Source: Limnanthes douglasii subsp. nivea (lineage: Eukaryota > Streptophyta > Magnoliopsida > Brassicales > Limnanthaceae). Taken from it: a stretch of 64,000 bases of DNA. The translations under genes and the position numbers were made by a program. Shown one piece after another: positions 34,811 through 45,850 of this stretch (positions are counted from its first letter, which is position 1; every line of letters starts with the position of its first letter). Below the pieces are notes generated by a model. The model was given only the letters and a program-made list of their open reading frames with translations. It made no database searches and was not told the DNA's origin. The stretch lies in contig JAUPFV010000001.1 in NCBI GenBank assembly GCA_036936605.1, forward strand, positions 167,114,643-167,178,642, in the 5' to 3' direction.

Positions 34811-35134
34811 TGTAGAGCTCTGACATTTTATACTCAGAACTGCGTCTTAGCTTTTTTGCAGGAATAAAGTGTTGCGCAACTGAATGCCTAAGTTGTTTTG
34901 AAAGTCTGTCAATTTTTTAGCTTGCTCTTGAGATGGGATCAATGCCTTTCTATATCTAAAATCATTTTCCTGAGAATTTTGTCCTTCGTTCGTAGGGAGC
35001 ACTCAACCGATTTCCAGACCTATCTATCTGAGTTTTTTTGTCTCTTAATCAAGAGAAATATTTGAAGCTCTCATAGATAGGATACTTTTGGGGTGCATCA
35101 CCGTCATCTCAGAGTATTTTTTTTTCTCTTCGTC
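34811..35134. other. Copy-B-specific 0.33-kb segment after the LINE
   Basis: Sequence from GTAGAGCTCTGACATTTT to TTTTTTTCTCTTC sits between the LINE end and the tandem repeat in copy B; in copy A the two sides are joined directly at GGGTTCTTACTCGTCC (about 20868-20880). It is either a deletion in copy A or an insertion in copy B. No target duplication is visible, so deletion is favoured. No gene is seen. Confidence 0.7.
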
Positions 35135-35625
35135 CACTGCTAATTGAATCATTAGTCCTAATTTCACGAGTGGATGGGTTTCTTTCAAATGAAGATTGAA
35201 TTTCTAAAGCTAGATTACCTAAATCGATTTTTCAGTAGCATTCACATCTCTTTTGAGTTGTCCATCTCATCAAAACCTATTTTTCTTTCACTATTTTTTC
35301 CAGATAGGTTGGCTTCAGCTAAATCAGATGATTTCCTAATCTCTACTACTCCCGAATCTTGAAGCATCCCTTTTCTCTTCCTGCATTGTCAATCGAATCA
35401 TTAGTCCTAATTTCATGAGTGAATGAATTTCTTTCAATTGAAGATTGAAATCTATAGCCGGATTACCTGAATAGACTTCTCAGTACTGTTCCCATCTCTT
35501 TCGACTTGTCCATCTCATTGAAACTTATTATGCTTTCACTATTATTGTTAGATAGGTTGGATTCAACTGGATGAGATGATTTGCCCAACTCCCGAATCTT
35601 AAAGCATCTCAAGCGAAATTTCAGA
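35135..35625. repeat. Two-unit 235-245-bp tandem repeat, copy B
   Basis: Same two units as at 20885-21362, beginning at CGTCCACTGCTAATTGAATC and ending near AAAGCATCTCAAGC. The tandem structure therefore predates the segmental duplication. No supported gene. Confidence 0.8.
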
Positions 35626-37150
35626 TGACTTTTTGGACAGACCGATCTTCCGCTGCTTGGTTTGAGAAATCAAATCTAAGTGTATGAGGACTTTGCCTCC
35701 GACAAAAAAATTAATTGGTAAATCTAAATTTTTTTGTTTGTTTAAATCAATTGTATTCATTCTCTTACTTAGAGTTTGTCACATTCTATATTAGACCTAA
35801 ATTGCTTTATTGGGCTTATACAGTTATCAATAAAATTGTCTTTTGAAAAAAGACTAAACTAAACGGAAAATTTTAATGTCACGCATAAAAAAATTATTGA
35901 AAAATAAAAGCCGAATGATAAATAAAACTATATATTTGAAACTGATTTCATAATACCCATATAATTTATAGAGGGTGAAGTAAGAAAAGCAAATTATCAC
36001 AAAATCTGGAGACCATTTTCTTGTTTTTGTCTCAAACAATGTTTTTTAATTGAGAAAAAATCAAAATAAATTTTACTATTCATTAAAGACAAAAATAGTT
36101 TGAAATTATATTAAGTAGAATATTTAATCCTAAAATTATATAAAATAATAATAATAAATAGTAAAAATTAAATGAATTGAAAGAAATTAAAACAGACATT
36201 AATTGTCGCATGAAATTTATTCATCCTCAATAACTAAAAAGAAATTGCCCAAAATATATTTTAATATTTCTATTATTAATAGTTTATCGTATAATTATCA
36301 ATTATCAATTATCAATTATCAATTATCAATATAAATATAAAATTATTAGTTAAAACCTTTACCTACTTTTATCAACTTATAGATTAGTGTTAATTTTAAA
36401 TTTTCGGTGTCTATTATACTTTTTTATGAAAATATATATAAACATGGATTAATAGAATAAATTTATATAAAGAACATTTTTATAACTTGAAAGTTAGTGT
36501 TATACTTTAATTCTTAATGGTAAATAACAATAAAAAAATTACTATTATTTAGTTGGTGATTCAAAATAAAGGATAAATTACCATAAAAACTTTATTATTT
36601 AATTTATGTTTCATAATAAACTTTATATTTGAATTATACAGTTAAAACTCTATATTTTAGCTTGAATCTCACAATAAACTACATAGATTTGAATTATAAC
36701 ATTAAAACCTATAAAACTTAAGTTTATTTCAATATACGTTTTATTTATATAAATCTTTGAATTTTTTTAACACTAAAAAAATTAAAACCACAAAATAAAT
36801 GTTATAAAAAAAACTAAGTCTATGTTATGAAAACTAATATTTACTTTTATTTTTTGTATTTTATAAGTTAAAATTTTATATCGAGACAAGTTGAAGTTGA
36901 AAGTCTAGTTGATGTGTTTTTCGGGTATGACCCTGAACTTTGTATGAACCCCTTTTCAATTTATTTAATGCTTTTAAACACACAAAAAATTAAAAGGGTA
37001 AAATATTAAAAAACATATGAATATATTCTTTTATAATTTAAAATATAAGGTATTATTTGGGATTTGAACAAAACTATATACCTTTTATTATAATTTTCCT
37101 TTTTTATCTCTACATCAAATACCATAAATGCTGCCTAACCATATATTTCC
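35626..37150. other. AT-rich upstream region of the intact cysteine-rich gene
   Basis: No gene seen. It holds a short (ATA)n at 36145-36158 and (TTATCAA)n at about 36294-36328, both shorter than in copy A, and otherwise parallels 21363-22890. Confidence 0.7.
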
Positions 37151-37160
37151 ATACTATTAT

Positions 37161-37168
37161 TATAAATA
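37161..37168 (+). promoter_or_regulatory. TATA box of the cysteine-rich gene (copy B)
   Basis: TATAAATA lies 63 bp before the ATG at 37224. The truncated copy (22903, 61 bp) and the third family member (47136, 63 bp) have the same octamer at nearly the same distance, which supports a shared core promoter. Confidence 0.7.
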
Positions 37169-37223
37169 CTCAATCTTATGTTATGAGTTATTCATCACAA
37201 AGAAAAAACAATTAAGAACCATC

Positions 37224-37845
37224 ATGAGGCAGGAGATTATGTTTATGCTTATTCTTTCGGTCACTTATCACTTCTTTGTGTTTACTATCTCCTCTCAAGG
37301 TAATCTAATCTTTTAATTTTTATTAGTTTTATTGTGTTTTCATTTGTTCTACCTAATTATAAAAATAAACTATAATTAACATAACAAATGAAGAAAAAAA
37401 CAATATGTTTCAGCTGTAATTTTACATTCCAACCAAGTGATTGTAAGATTTGCTAAACCTTTTATATTATAGAACTAATTTAATTTAAATTACGAAAGCT
37501 AAATGAAAAATTGCATGGCTAAATGATGTTATGACGACATAGTCTAGTAGATGTTTCAAGTTTCTCTATCGGAACCAGACCGGATAGTTTAGAAGATATT
37601 TCGAGTTTCTCTGTCAATAAGTAAATAAGTTGATTTATTAATCTCAAGTGGCAGGAAATGAACCAGTATGGTGTCCAAAAACTGAGGTTTTCGAAGGAAC
37701 ATGTGGCAGCGTAGGTGCTTTTAGTAATTGTTTCAATGACTTCCTGGGGAAATACGGTGCAAGTAGTATGCCTAAAAGCTGTAAATGTACGCCTAGTGGA
37801 ACTACAAAAAGGTCGTGTCAATGTTCCATTGTCTGTAATAATTAA
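37224..37845 (+). CDS. Secreted eight-cysteine peptide, SCR-like/defensin-like (two exons)
   Basis: Exon 1 is 37224-37299 (MRQEIMFMLILSVTYHFFVF, then TISSQ), a signal peptide. Exon 2 is 37655-37845, joined through a phase-1 GT-AG intron of 355 bp. The protein is 88 residues. The acceptor GCAG at 37651-37654 gives SQ-G-NEPVW; the alternative AAG at 37646-37648 is also in frame and would add two residues. The mature part has eight Cys with spacing C-x9-C-x8-C-x16-C-x1-C-x9-C-x1-C-x3-C, a GTCG motif at the second Cys, an aromatic-rich NDFLGKYG segment and a CKCTPSG turn. A signal exon, phase-1 intron and this Cys frame are typical of the SCR-like branch of plant defensin-like peptides, which act outside the cell as ligands or antimicrobials. 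A poly(A)-type AATAAA is at 37895. All frames and splice sites are intact, so it looks functional. Family placement is by pattern; role unknown. Confidence 0.82.
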
Positions 37846-37899
37846 TGTTCGGTATATTTTTAATTTCAATTAACATTATTATCTTCAAATATTGAATAA

Positions 37900-38385
37900 A
37901 AATAAGTATATTTACTATTTTACTTCGTATCGACGAAGATGATGTTTATGTAGTTTTTTCTTAAATACGGCAACGTGCCGAGATTTGATTTTAAACAAAA
38001 TTAATTAAAATCCATGGAGTTTTTGTCAATAGTAGTAAGATTCATGTTTTATATTTATGGTCGTTGTCTATTTTGGGTCTGTCTATTTTATATATCATTA
38101 TATCATTGTTATTTTCAATTTAAATATTGGAAGGTTATGAATTTTATTCAATCGTTTTAGTATATTGCCGACTCATCCATCGTATAATAAGCTGGTTTCA
38201 TTTTTCAAATCTTTTAATATCTTTTATGATATGAAATTGGTTAGTTCAGTTCAATTTGTTATCTGAAGTTTCAATCGGAACGATTATAGTGATGTTAGGT
38301 ATAATGTATCAAATGTTCAAAACTGCATATTTTTGCTTCAGTCTATTCCTTAATTTTTTTTGATATCAGCCGAGATTGATGTTTC
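37900..38385. other. Intergenic sequence between cysteine-rich gene and LINE remnant
   Basis: AT-rich, without open frame or recognisable element ends. Confidence 0.6.
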
Positions 38386-40960
38386 TTCCGTCCATATCAT
38401 CTTCAGTCGTACCAATTAATCTTTTTATAAGCAAAAATTAAGAGAGACTTGGTTCAATATTAGGGATCGTAACACAATATTCTTTCATAATAGTATCACA
38501 AATAGTATTTTAAAACATAAAATGGTCTTAGTCTCTAATAATAACGGGCACCTCGCCACTTCTCGAAACGGGATGACAAACGTCTTAGCCAAGTACGTTT
38601 CCAACTATCTAGGCAGTAGGTCTCTCCCGGGCTACCATTGACTCACTAGAATCTCCTCGTTCATTTCTATTAAAGGGCATACCCATGACCGATCTTTGAT
38701 GGTTTGTCTTTTTACTTGCGTATTTTCGAGTATTAATAGCGATAAATCATCGGGGACTGATGGCTTCAACAAGAGTTTTTTAAGCAATCCTAGAACATCA
38801 TCTCAAAATATATTTATGATGGAGTCTTAATGTTCTTAATATTGGTTGTCTTGAGTCATCGTAGAATTTCACCTTCATTTACCTTCCTATGAATGATTTT
38901 TCATCTTACACCAAGGATTTCAAGCCAATTGCATGTTGCAATATGGTTTACAAGATAATACCCAAGATATTGACCAATAAGATCAAGGAATTTTTCCTTT
39001 ATCTGATTGATAAATTTAAATTGACATTCCTAACTGCCATAACATTATAGAAAATATCCTTCTCTCTCAAGAGCTCATAAGCGGTTATCAAACTAATTGT
39101 AAGGGCCTGACAGTCGCTCTTATAATCGACCTCCGGAAAGATTTTGACGACGTTTGATGGCATCTTATCTTAGACATCTTGGTGGCGATGAATTTTTTGG
39201 CACAAATGATCAAGTGGATTATTCAATATATCACCACCACCCTTTCATATACTGTTAATATTAATGATGACCTTCATGGGAATTTCAAAGGCAGAAATGG
39301 TCTAAAACAAGGTAATCATTTATATTCTTATTAATCGTCTTGGTCATGCAAGTTCTTTCTAATATCCTTAAGGATAAAAATAATGTAATGTCTATGTGAT
39401 ATTAACTCCCTTAATGTCATTAATGATTGTCTTAATAAATAAAATATTAAACTCGCTAGCCTCAAATTTAGCCCAAGAACAGCCACATATTCCTCTTTAG
39501 GGCTAACCCTACTCTTATAAATAATTCGATTAATATCATTGGTTTGATCAAAGGTACCCTCTCAATTAAATATCTTGGAGTCCCTCTTCTCACGTCGAAT
39601 TTCCTATAACAACTATCCTCCAAACATATCTCATATGCGAGTATGCTTTAGTTTATTAAATTTTTAATTTTCATGGGTTAGGTTTATTTGTCTTTCATAT
39701 TCATTCTCACAATTAGAGTTCTTAAAGATATATTCCAATCTATCTGTCGTTTGTTTAAGTTGCTTGGTCTAAAGTTACATTTCCCTTGTATGAGGATGGC
39801 TGTTCTCAAACATTTGTGTTTCATTGTTAGTAAAAATGACAAGTTAAGCTGGTGTTACTAGATTCACTCGAATAAGATTAAAGACAATAAATTTTGGTTT
39901 TAAAAAATGACTTTTATCCCTCATGGACTTGGAGAAAAACTTTAAATTTTAAGCCTCTCGCTAGCAAATTGTACAAGGTGATGATTGGTAATGGGGAGAC
40001 TACATCATTTTTGTATAACCTGTGGTTTCTCTTAAACTCTTTGATCAAATTCTAAGGGAAAAGTATTATTCAAGATTCTCGACTGAGGAGCAATCTTAGG
40101 GTTTTTCGATATCATTTGGAAATCTCTCTGAAATTGGACGACACAATTAAGGTCTTCCGGTACTAGAAATCACCATATGCATCTTCCTACTATCAACTAT
40201 GTTGGTTTGAATTGTTAGTTCGCCAAGATTAAAAATATTAAATTCACAATTAAAGAGATTTACCATACAATATGCACTCCTAATCCCATTGTTGGGTGAG
40301 AGTGGTTTGTCATCCTAGGTAAGTTATCTACCGATGATAAGTTTATTACTTGGGGTATAAATTCTCCTCCTAATTGCATATTTTGTAACTCTGGTGATAA
40401 ATCTATCAACCATATTCTCTACGAGTGCACCAATAAAAAAATTGGGTTCATTTTATATGGCGGTGATTGGCCTTCCTAGTATATGATTACTTCGAACTGG
40501 CCTTCCTCTAGATATTATCATATTTGGCGTGTCTGTTTTGGTGTTGTTATTTATCACGTTTGGCGGGAGATGAACTCGAGAATTTTCTCTTCTTCTATCC
40601 TCGCTTCAATGATATCGCAGTATGTGCATTATGACCTTCTGTTCAGATTTCTTAGATCCAATATGGTCTGAACGATGTAATACTGTGTCAAGTTTCTTAT
40701 TTAAGATGTTTTGATTTCAGGAACACCCCGCTTATGTGGTTGTACTGAATTTGGTTTTTGTTGGCTTTCCTCTTGTTGGCTTATGTTGGTTCTCTCTTCC
40801 TAGCCTTACTCATCTCGCTCGCTTTGTAGCTCGCTCATATCTTCCTCTTCATTTTGGGAATAAGCAGAAGTTGTTTGGTTTTAGTTTTTTCGGTTTCCAA
40901 CACTTCAGTTTTCTACATCTCTTTTTCATGTATTTCGTCTCTAGATTTTGAAAAAACTTA
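38386..40960 (+). pseudogene. 5'-truncated, decayed LINE (RT to zinc-binding C-terminus)
   Basis: Starts at FFKSKLRETWFNIRDRNTIF-like text (about 38430), the segment before RT ('KSRENWIKLGDKNSKIFH' in the minus-strand LINE at 51.3 kb). RT motifs follow in many frames: SDKSSGTDGFN at about 38740-38770, FKPIACCNMVYKI at about 38920-38960, IDLRKDFDDV at about 39127-39150 (motif A), LVFRANPTLI-like text near 39500, KYLGVPLLTSNF at about 39567-39600. The zf-RVT segment appears near 40380 (CIFCNSGDKSINHILYECT), and the last frame 40483-40671 ends with IWRVCFGVVIYHVWREMNSR, the usual LINE C-terminus. Endonuclease and ORF1 are absent. No frame longer than about 70 residues survives. Confidence 0.8.
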
Positions 40961-41870
40961 GCATTGAGACCATATACTACAACTGTAATACTGTTTGTTA
41001 GTTATTTCAAAGAGTTACTAATCTTTTCTTAAGTAGGTAATATTAGCAAAGACTCATTATCCTTGATAGTTTTAGATATATTTGATGGAATATTGAGTCT
41101 AAAATATTTGCGGGAGTCTGATTATTGATATAAAAACATGGAAATTTTAGAGAGAGAAGTTGTCAAAAGTAGTAATAAAGTAATAATTGTTCATATTTCC
41201 TGAAAAAAGGTACAATTCTTTATATAATAATTACGATGAGTCTATTTATGGCTATTCCACTCCATTATTTTACTAATTAACACATGTTTGTTCTTTACTG
41301 TACAAAATACCCTCAATCTTACACATTTATTAGGCTTGCATCACAAAGTAAATTCCGGCCTAATATATAACCGATTAGAAAAGCGGGTCAGATTATCCTA
41401 TCGATCATGATCTGTCACTAGTCTTGAGATAATATTATTGAGATTATCTAGTTCCTTGAGATTTGTTTCCTTTGCTAAACGATTTTTAAGATGACCTTAT
41501 GTAGATTTGCCAATTTTAGAATGATCACTAATACATGTGTCTACTTCCACTATACCATGGATTTTATTCATTTTTCTCCATCTTTGAACAAAATTATGAA
41601 AAAAATTGATTTTATATCTCCATTATCCATCTAATTCACCCTATATTTTTGTTTTCAATAGATTTTTTCCTTAGCCATGAGTTGCAAGTAGTTTCCATTA
41701 GCTTTAGAATATTTAATTATATCATCTAAAGTCTGGCTAGTTGCGTAGAAGATTCATAGATGTTTTACTTCATCCTCTGATTAAGTTATAGCATTAACAA
41801 AATCTCATGTGAAGTTTTCCGACGAGCTGGGTGCATCAGTCAGCAAAAACTTAAAGCCTCTCATACACAA
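40961..41870. other. Intergenic sequence, no gene recognised
   Basis: AT-rich, stop-rich in all frames; no repeat ends or promoter elements recognised. Confidence 0.55.
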
Positions 41871-42925
41871 TATATCTTGGCTTTAAATAATGTTGCTTAC
41901 ACATATTACCAAGAGAGCCAAGCAGATAAGGTCAAAAAACAAAGGGGAATGAGGGATAATATTATACTTCGTCTATCCAAAGAAGGAATAACCCATTTTT
42001 TATTGCAAAAAGGGAGAACTACTATCCCGAGATCATCAATTGGGGTCTTCGATTTCCACTAGACCCCACGATAGTAGAATACTTCGAGATTTTAGATATG
42101 TGCCCAACTCAGGTGATATATAATCAGTGGTTCACTTTTCTCTCTATGATTATGGTTTCTCGATTGACCAAAATTCTCCTCTGCATCGAGGACTTCATCT
42201 CCCTGACCAAATTGTCGAAGGGACCGATACTTTCATTTTATTATCTAACACTGGATGACGAATTGAAGACCATCGATAATTTGTTGGAGGCAGACAAATT
42301 TTCAAAACAAAGATTTGTCTTCGTCTCAGGAGCTTGGGAAATGGTAAAGAGATTTATGAAGCTAACCCATCGAAGTTGAAACTCGTTTGGAGGAGTAATA
42401 ATAAGTCTTTTTATTTTATTATTTGAATCATATCTCCAATTAATGTTTTACTTATTTATCATCAAGTCTTGTGCTGTATCCAAAAATTTTGAGGCGTTAC
42501 AAACTTTGTCGAAAAGATGCCAAATACATTTTTATTAAGCTTGCAGCATGGGCTGAAAAATAATGGGGTAATGCATTTCACACAGCATTTCAACCTATCA
42601 ACTTTCTCACACCTGTGGAGAATTAACGTGGAGATGCTCATCCTGAGAATCTAATGGAGCCACCCAATCCTCTACATGCTTTCAAAATGCTAGTGGTCCC
42701 TGACTACGAAGTCTTTTTTCCTGTTCAAAATAGATCAGATAACCACCTTCCCCAGAAGAAGAAGAAGGGAAAAAAGAATAAAAAGACAGCTAGCACATCT
42801 GGTGCTAGCCCTTCAGAAGCTCTTATACTACTCAATTTGAAGAGAAAAAAAAGAAAAGAACCTCACCACTATCAAGGAAATTATCTTTTAGAAATTATAC
42901 ATATAGAGGTAGCATATAATCCTTG
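41871..42925 (+). pseudogene. Fragment of a Tat-type antisense ORF (PF04195-like), second family copy
   Basis: Plus-strand frames parallel the 24.0-26.9 kb ORF. 42098-42379 reads CPTQVIYNQWFTFLSMIMVS, RLTKILLCIEDFISLTKLSK, ILSFYYLTLDDELKTIDNLL, ADKFSKQRFVFVSGAWEM, matching LSPNAWYTLMACIMASKL, LPMEQFAAV, PFYHFKMGDNYKAVDDLLES and FLFVSGAWEN. Before it, RENYYPEIINWGLRFPLDPT-like text is visible near 42010-42070. The basic segment follows at 42654-42926 (KKKKGKKNKKTASTSGASPS). It is a diverged, stop-containing relic with no adjacent LTR recognised. Confidence 0.75.
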
Positions 42926-43985
42926 AAGCATTTGAATTCCATTGAATAATGATTTTATGACAGCACACAAATTGTTTCCAATAATAGGCCAGTAGTTTGG
43001 ATAGAACATGGTGTTGAAACCATCAAGACCTGAAACACTTGATGAGTTTAAGGTATTTTGCAGAGTTTTGGATCTCATCATCGAAAGGGTCCTTCATTAG
43101 GGAAATATTATCTTCAGGGGTTATTATTTTAGGAATGGTATTAGAGAGATTAGGGATTTCTCTATCATTAAGTTGAGATGTGAGTATAATTTGATAATAA
43201 GAGATAGAAGAGAGAGCAATCTCTTTGTAATTTTCTATCCAATTGATCCCATCAAACATCTTATTGATTCTACAGTTTCTCATTTTCTTCTTTACATAGT
43301 TGTAAAACACAACAATTTTTTGTCCTCATTTTGTAGACAAATGCTACTGCATTTGTGTTCTAAAAAATTTTCCTCCCTGGAAAGTAACTGAAGGTGATCA
43401 ACCTTAGCTCTAGCTAGGTTAGTCTTTTTTTCCATAGTTCTAGATTCTTGATAGTTGTTTTCTAAGGATTTAACCTTTATTTATGAGTTTGCAATTATAT
43501 TGAAAATACTACCAAAAGAGTATATGTCCAATATTAAGCTTGCACTTTAATCTTTTCAATTTGTTTCAAATGATTTGAAGAGGATTATCATACATGTCAT
43601 CATTCCAACAGTTCTAAACCATATTTTGAAAGTCAGGATGGTGCAGCCACATATTTTAGAGTCTAAAAGATGAATTTTCTTCTTAAGATTGCTGAGATAT
43701 CGAGATGTAGAGAAGGCTATGATCTGATCCCGTTATGGCCATGTGGGTGACTGAGGTGGTTTCGAAAAGCTGGACTATACATGTTGGTTAATATTATCCA
43801 ATCTCTTCCACTTGTGAGAACTAGTCCATGTTAATTTAATTTCATTATATCTAGTAAGATTGCATTCGTGTATTTCCTTATTAAATTTGTTCATACTTCT
43901 CACACGAAGGGTTGTGCATGCAAGTTGCTCAGTAGGATTTTCGATGGCATTAAAGTCCCCCATCACAACCCATTCCATAGCTCTA
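42926..43985 (-). pseudogene. LINE endonuclease and RT N-terminus, truncated
   Basis: Minus strand: the frame at 43775-43978 reads MEWVVMGDFNAIENPTEQLA (endonuclease GDFN box), then IHECNLTRYNEIKLTWTSSH, RLDNINQHV. Downstream frames read YVKKKMRNCRINKMFDGINW (43023-43310), then SVSGLDGFNTMFYPNYWPII, CAVIKSLFNGIQML at 42881-43081, the start of RT. RT stops at about 42920, where the Tat ORF fragment lies, so the palm domain is missing. Confidence 0.8.
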
Positions 43986-45850
43986 TTCTTAGCTCTCTGT
44001 TACATTTAACATAGACAATAGATGTTAGTAAATATTTATTTAGAAAAGGATAGATTAATCTTTTGGTGTGAAGACTAATTTCAGTTAGCCAATTGAGTAA
44101 TGTTGAAATCCTGATTCCATAAAGCCCAAATTTTGTTAGAGATATTACCTAAGTTGTGCTAATAACCTAAGATTCTTGTGATATTTGGTAGATGTATAGA
44201 TTCAAACATTGGTTCTTGAATGGTTAGGAAATTAATTTTTTTATAATTTGATTATTGATTTCAATCTTATTCGAGTATTTTTATTTCATATACCCCTTAC
44301 ATTCCAGCATAAGACGTTGACTGTCATTTAGATGAGCCGGTTAAATATCTGGAAATCATTCTCTTTTGGGTTTGTTTAGATTTGTTTTTTGTTTTTGATG
44401 TGTTGTTTTGAATTTTTCTTTTTTTTGTTGCATGAAATTGTCAAATGCTTTATTGTTTAGAGATGTTAGTTTGGGTGAGGAAGGGAAACTTCCTGTTGAT
44501 TTAATATTTTGGGAAAGATGAGAAGATTTTACAAGATCAAGATTTTTGTTCTTAGAGATCATAATACCCATTTTCAAGTTATAGAGAGCTTTAGCTATCT
44601 CTTAATTAGCAATGACAGGTATGGTGTTTGTTGTAGTAATGTTAGTATTTTAGCTGATTGTTAAAAGCAGGGTTAAGGCTATATTTTGATGAATGATATT
44701 TTGAGTTTGGCTCAGAGGTGAGATTGTCTCGGTATGGTTGATTGTTATAGGGGGAATGACTAGTTGTTGTTGTGTAGACAATTTTTCCTCATGCTTTGTA
44801 GATTTTGTTGAGGGATTTGGACATTTCTCTTTGTCTATTATTTTTTAAACAATGATTGATTTAATTTTTGGATTCGATCGAGATGATGCATCAATATTTT
44901 TCCCTCAGATTATTGATTTTGATGAGAGTCTGAAGGTATTGTGGAAGCTTTAGTTTTCTTACAGTCCTGCTTTTTATTCCCGGTGTGGTTACAGTCTAAG
45001 CAGTAGCCATGTCTAATTACATAAGCTATTTGTTACCAGAAGCCTTTAGATTGACCAAAGCTAGCCCAAATATTGTTCAGTAGTGGTATGGTGAGATAAA
45101 TTTCAATCCAAGCCTTACATCGGTTGTACCTGGTCTGGTTTTTTGTTGGAACCCATATGGCTAGAAGAGTTCGAAAAGATTTTTCTAGAACTTTGATAGA
45201 GTTTTTATTATACATATAACTAGGGATTCTAGAAAATGACACCCAAATTGGAGAGATTGATCAATCTTCCATACATTTTGCCTCAGGATTTTCCAGATCT
45301 TTTTGTAAATCCATTTTAATTGTAATGTGTTTTGGATCCCAATTTTACAGGTTGAATTGACCTCTGAAACTAATATTGTTGAAGAAATCCTTGATATCTT
45401 GCATATATGGTTTTCCATTTGAGAACTTTCATATCAAAGTTTCGTTAGATGATTCTTCCAAACTCGTCTTGTCTTGTATGTGGATTCAATATATTTGTGG
45501 TATGCTCTGTCTTCTATTCTAGCATTGACATATGAGTTGTTCTTACCATTTGTCCTGGTTACATCTGCATAGTTTTTTGTTTGAGGATCTGATTGACATT
45601 GCCTTGTATTGGCATTGTTATCAAATCTTTGGTTTAGGTCAGATTCGAAGCCTAGATTGTTTCTTAGGATCATGGAATGATTTTGCAGCTTGGGTGGTCT
45701 GGGAAGTGTCAGCCAATCTTATAGGAGGGAATTCTGATGCTTCCACAGTTGGGCATTCTTGATTCAAAATCTTGATTATATTTGATGTTATTACTTGATC
45801 ATTAATGGCAGAGATTACCATTGTTGTTGATCAAAATCTTTAACGATATC
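43986..45850 (-). pseudogene. LINE ORF1 and 5' part of endonuclease, decayed
   Basis: Minus strand: 45434-45673 reads QRFDNNANTRQCQSDPQTKN, YADVTRTNGKNN (the S/NYADV motif typical of plant LINE ORF1 before DUF4283). 45185-45418 carries KWIYKKIWKILRQNVWKIDQ, WKPPNLGVIF-like text, and 45033-45242 FRTLLAIWVPTKNQTRYNRC, IEIYLTIPLLNNIW. Near 44990-45010 HGYCLDCNHTGNKK gives a zinc-knuckle-like C-x2-C-x-H string. The first endonuclease motifs lie in broken frames near 44290-44340 (NVLCWNVRGI). Continues into the LINE part below 43985. Confidence 0.7.

Larger units (their letters stand above)
27808..37526 (+). repeat. Segmental duplication, copy B
   Basis: Matches 11338-23256 in order: gypsy gag/LTR (27.8-30.09 kb), LINE (30.09-34.8 kb), two-unit tandem repeat (35.14-35.62 kb), AT-rich spacer with the same microsatellites, and exon 1 plus intron of the cysteine-rich gene. 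It lacks the MULE and hAT insertions of copy A and continues past the breakpoint into the second exon. Confidence 0.92.
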
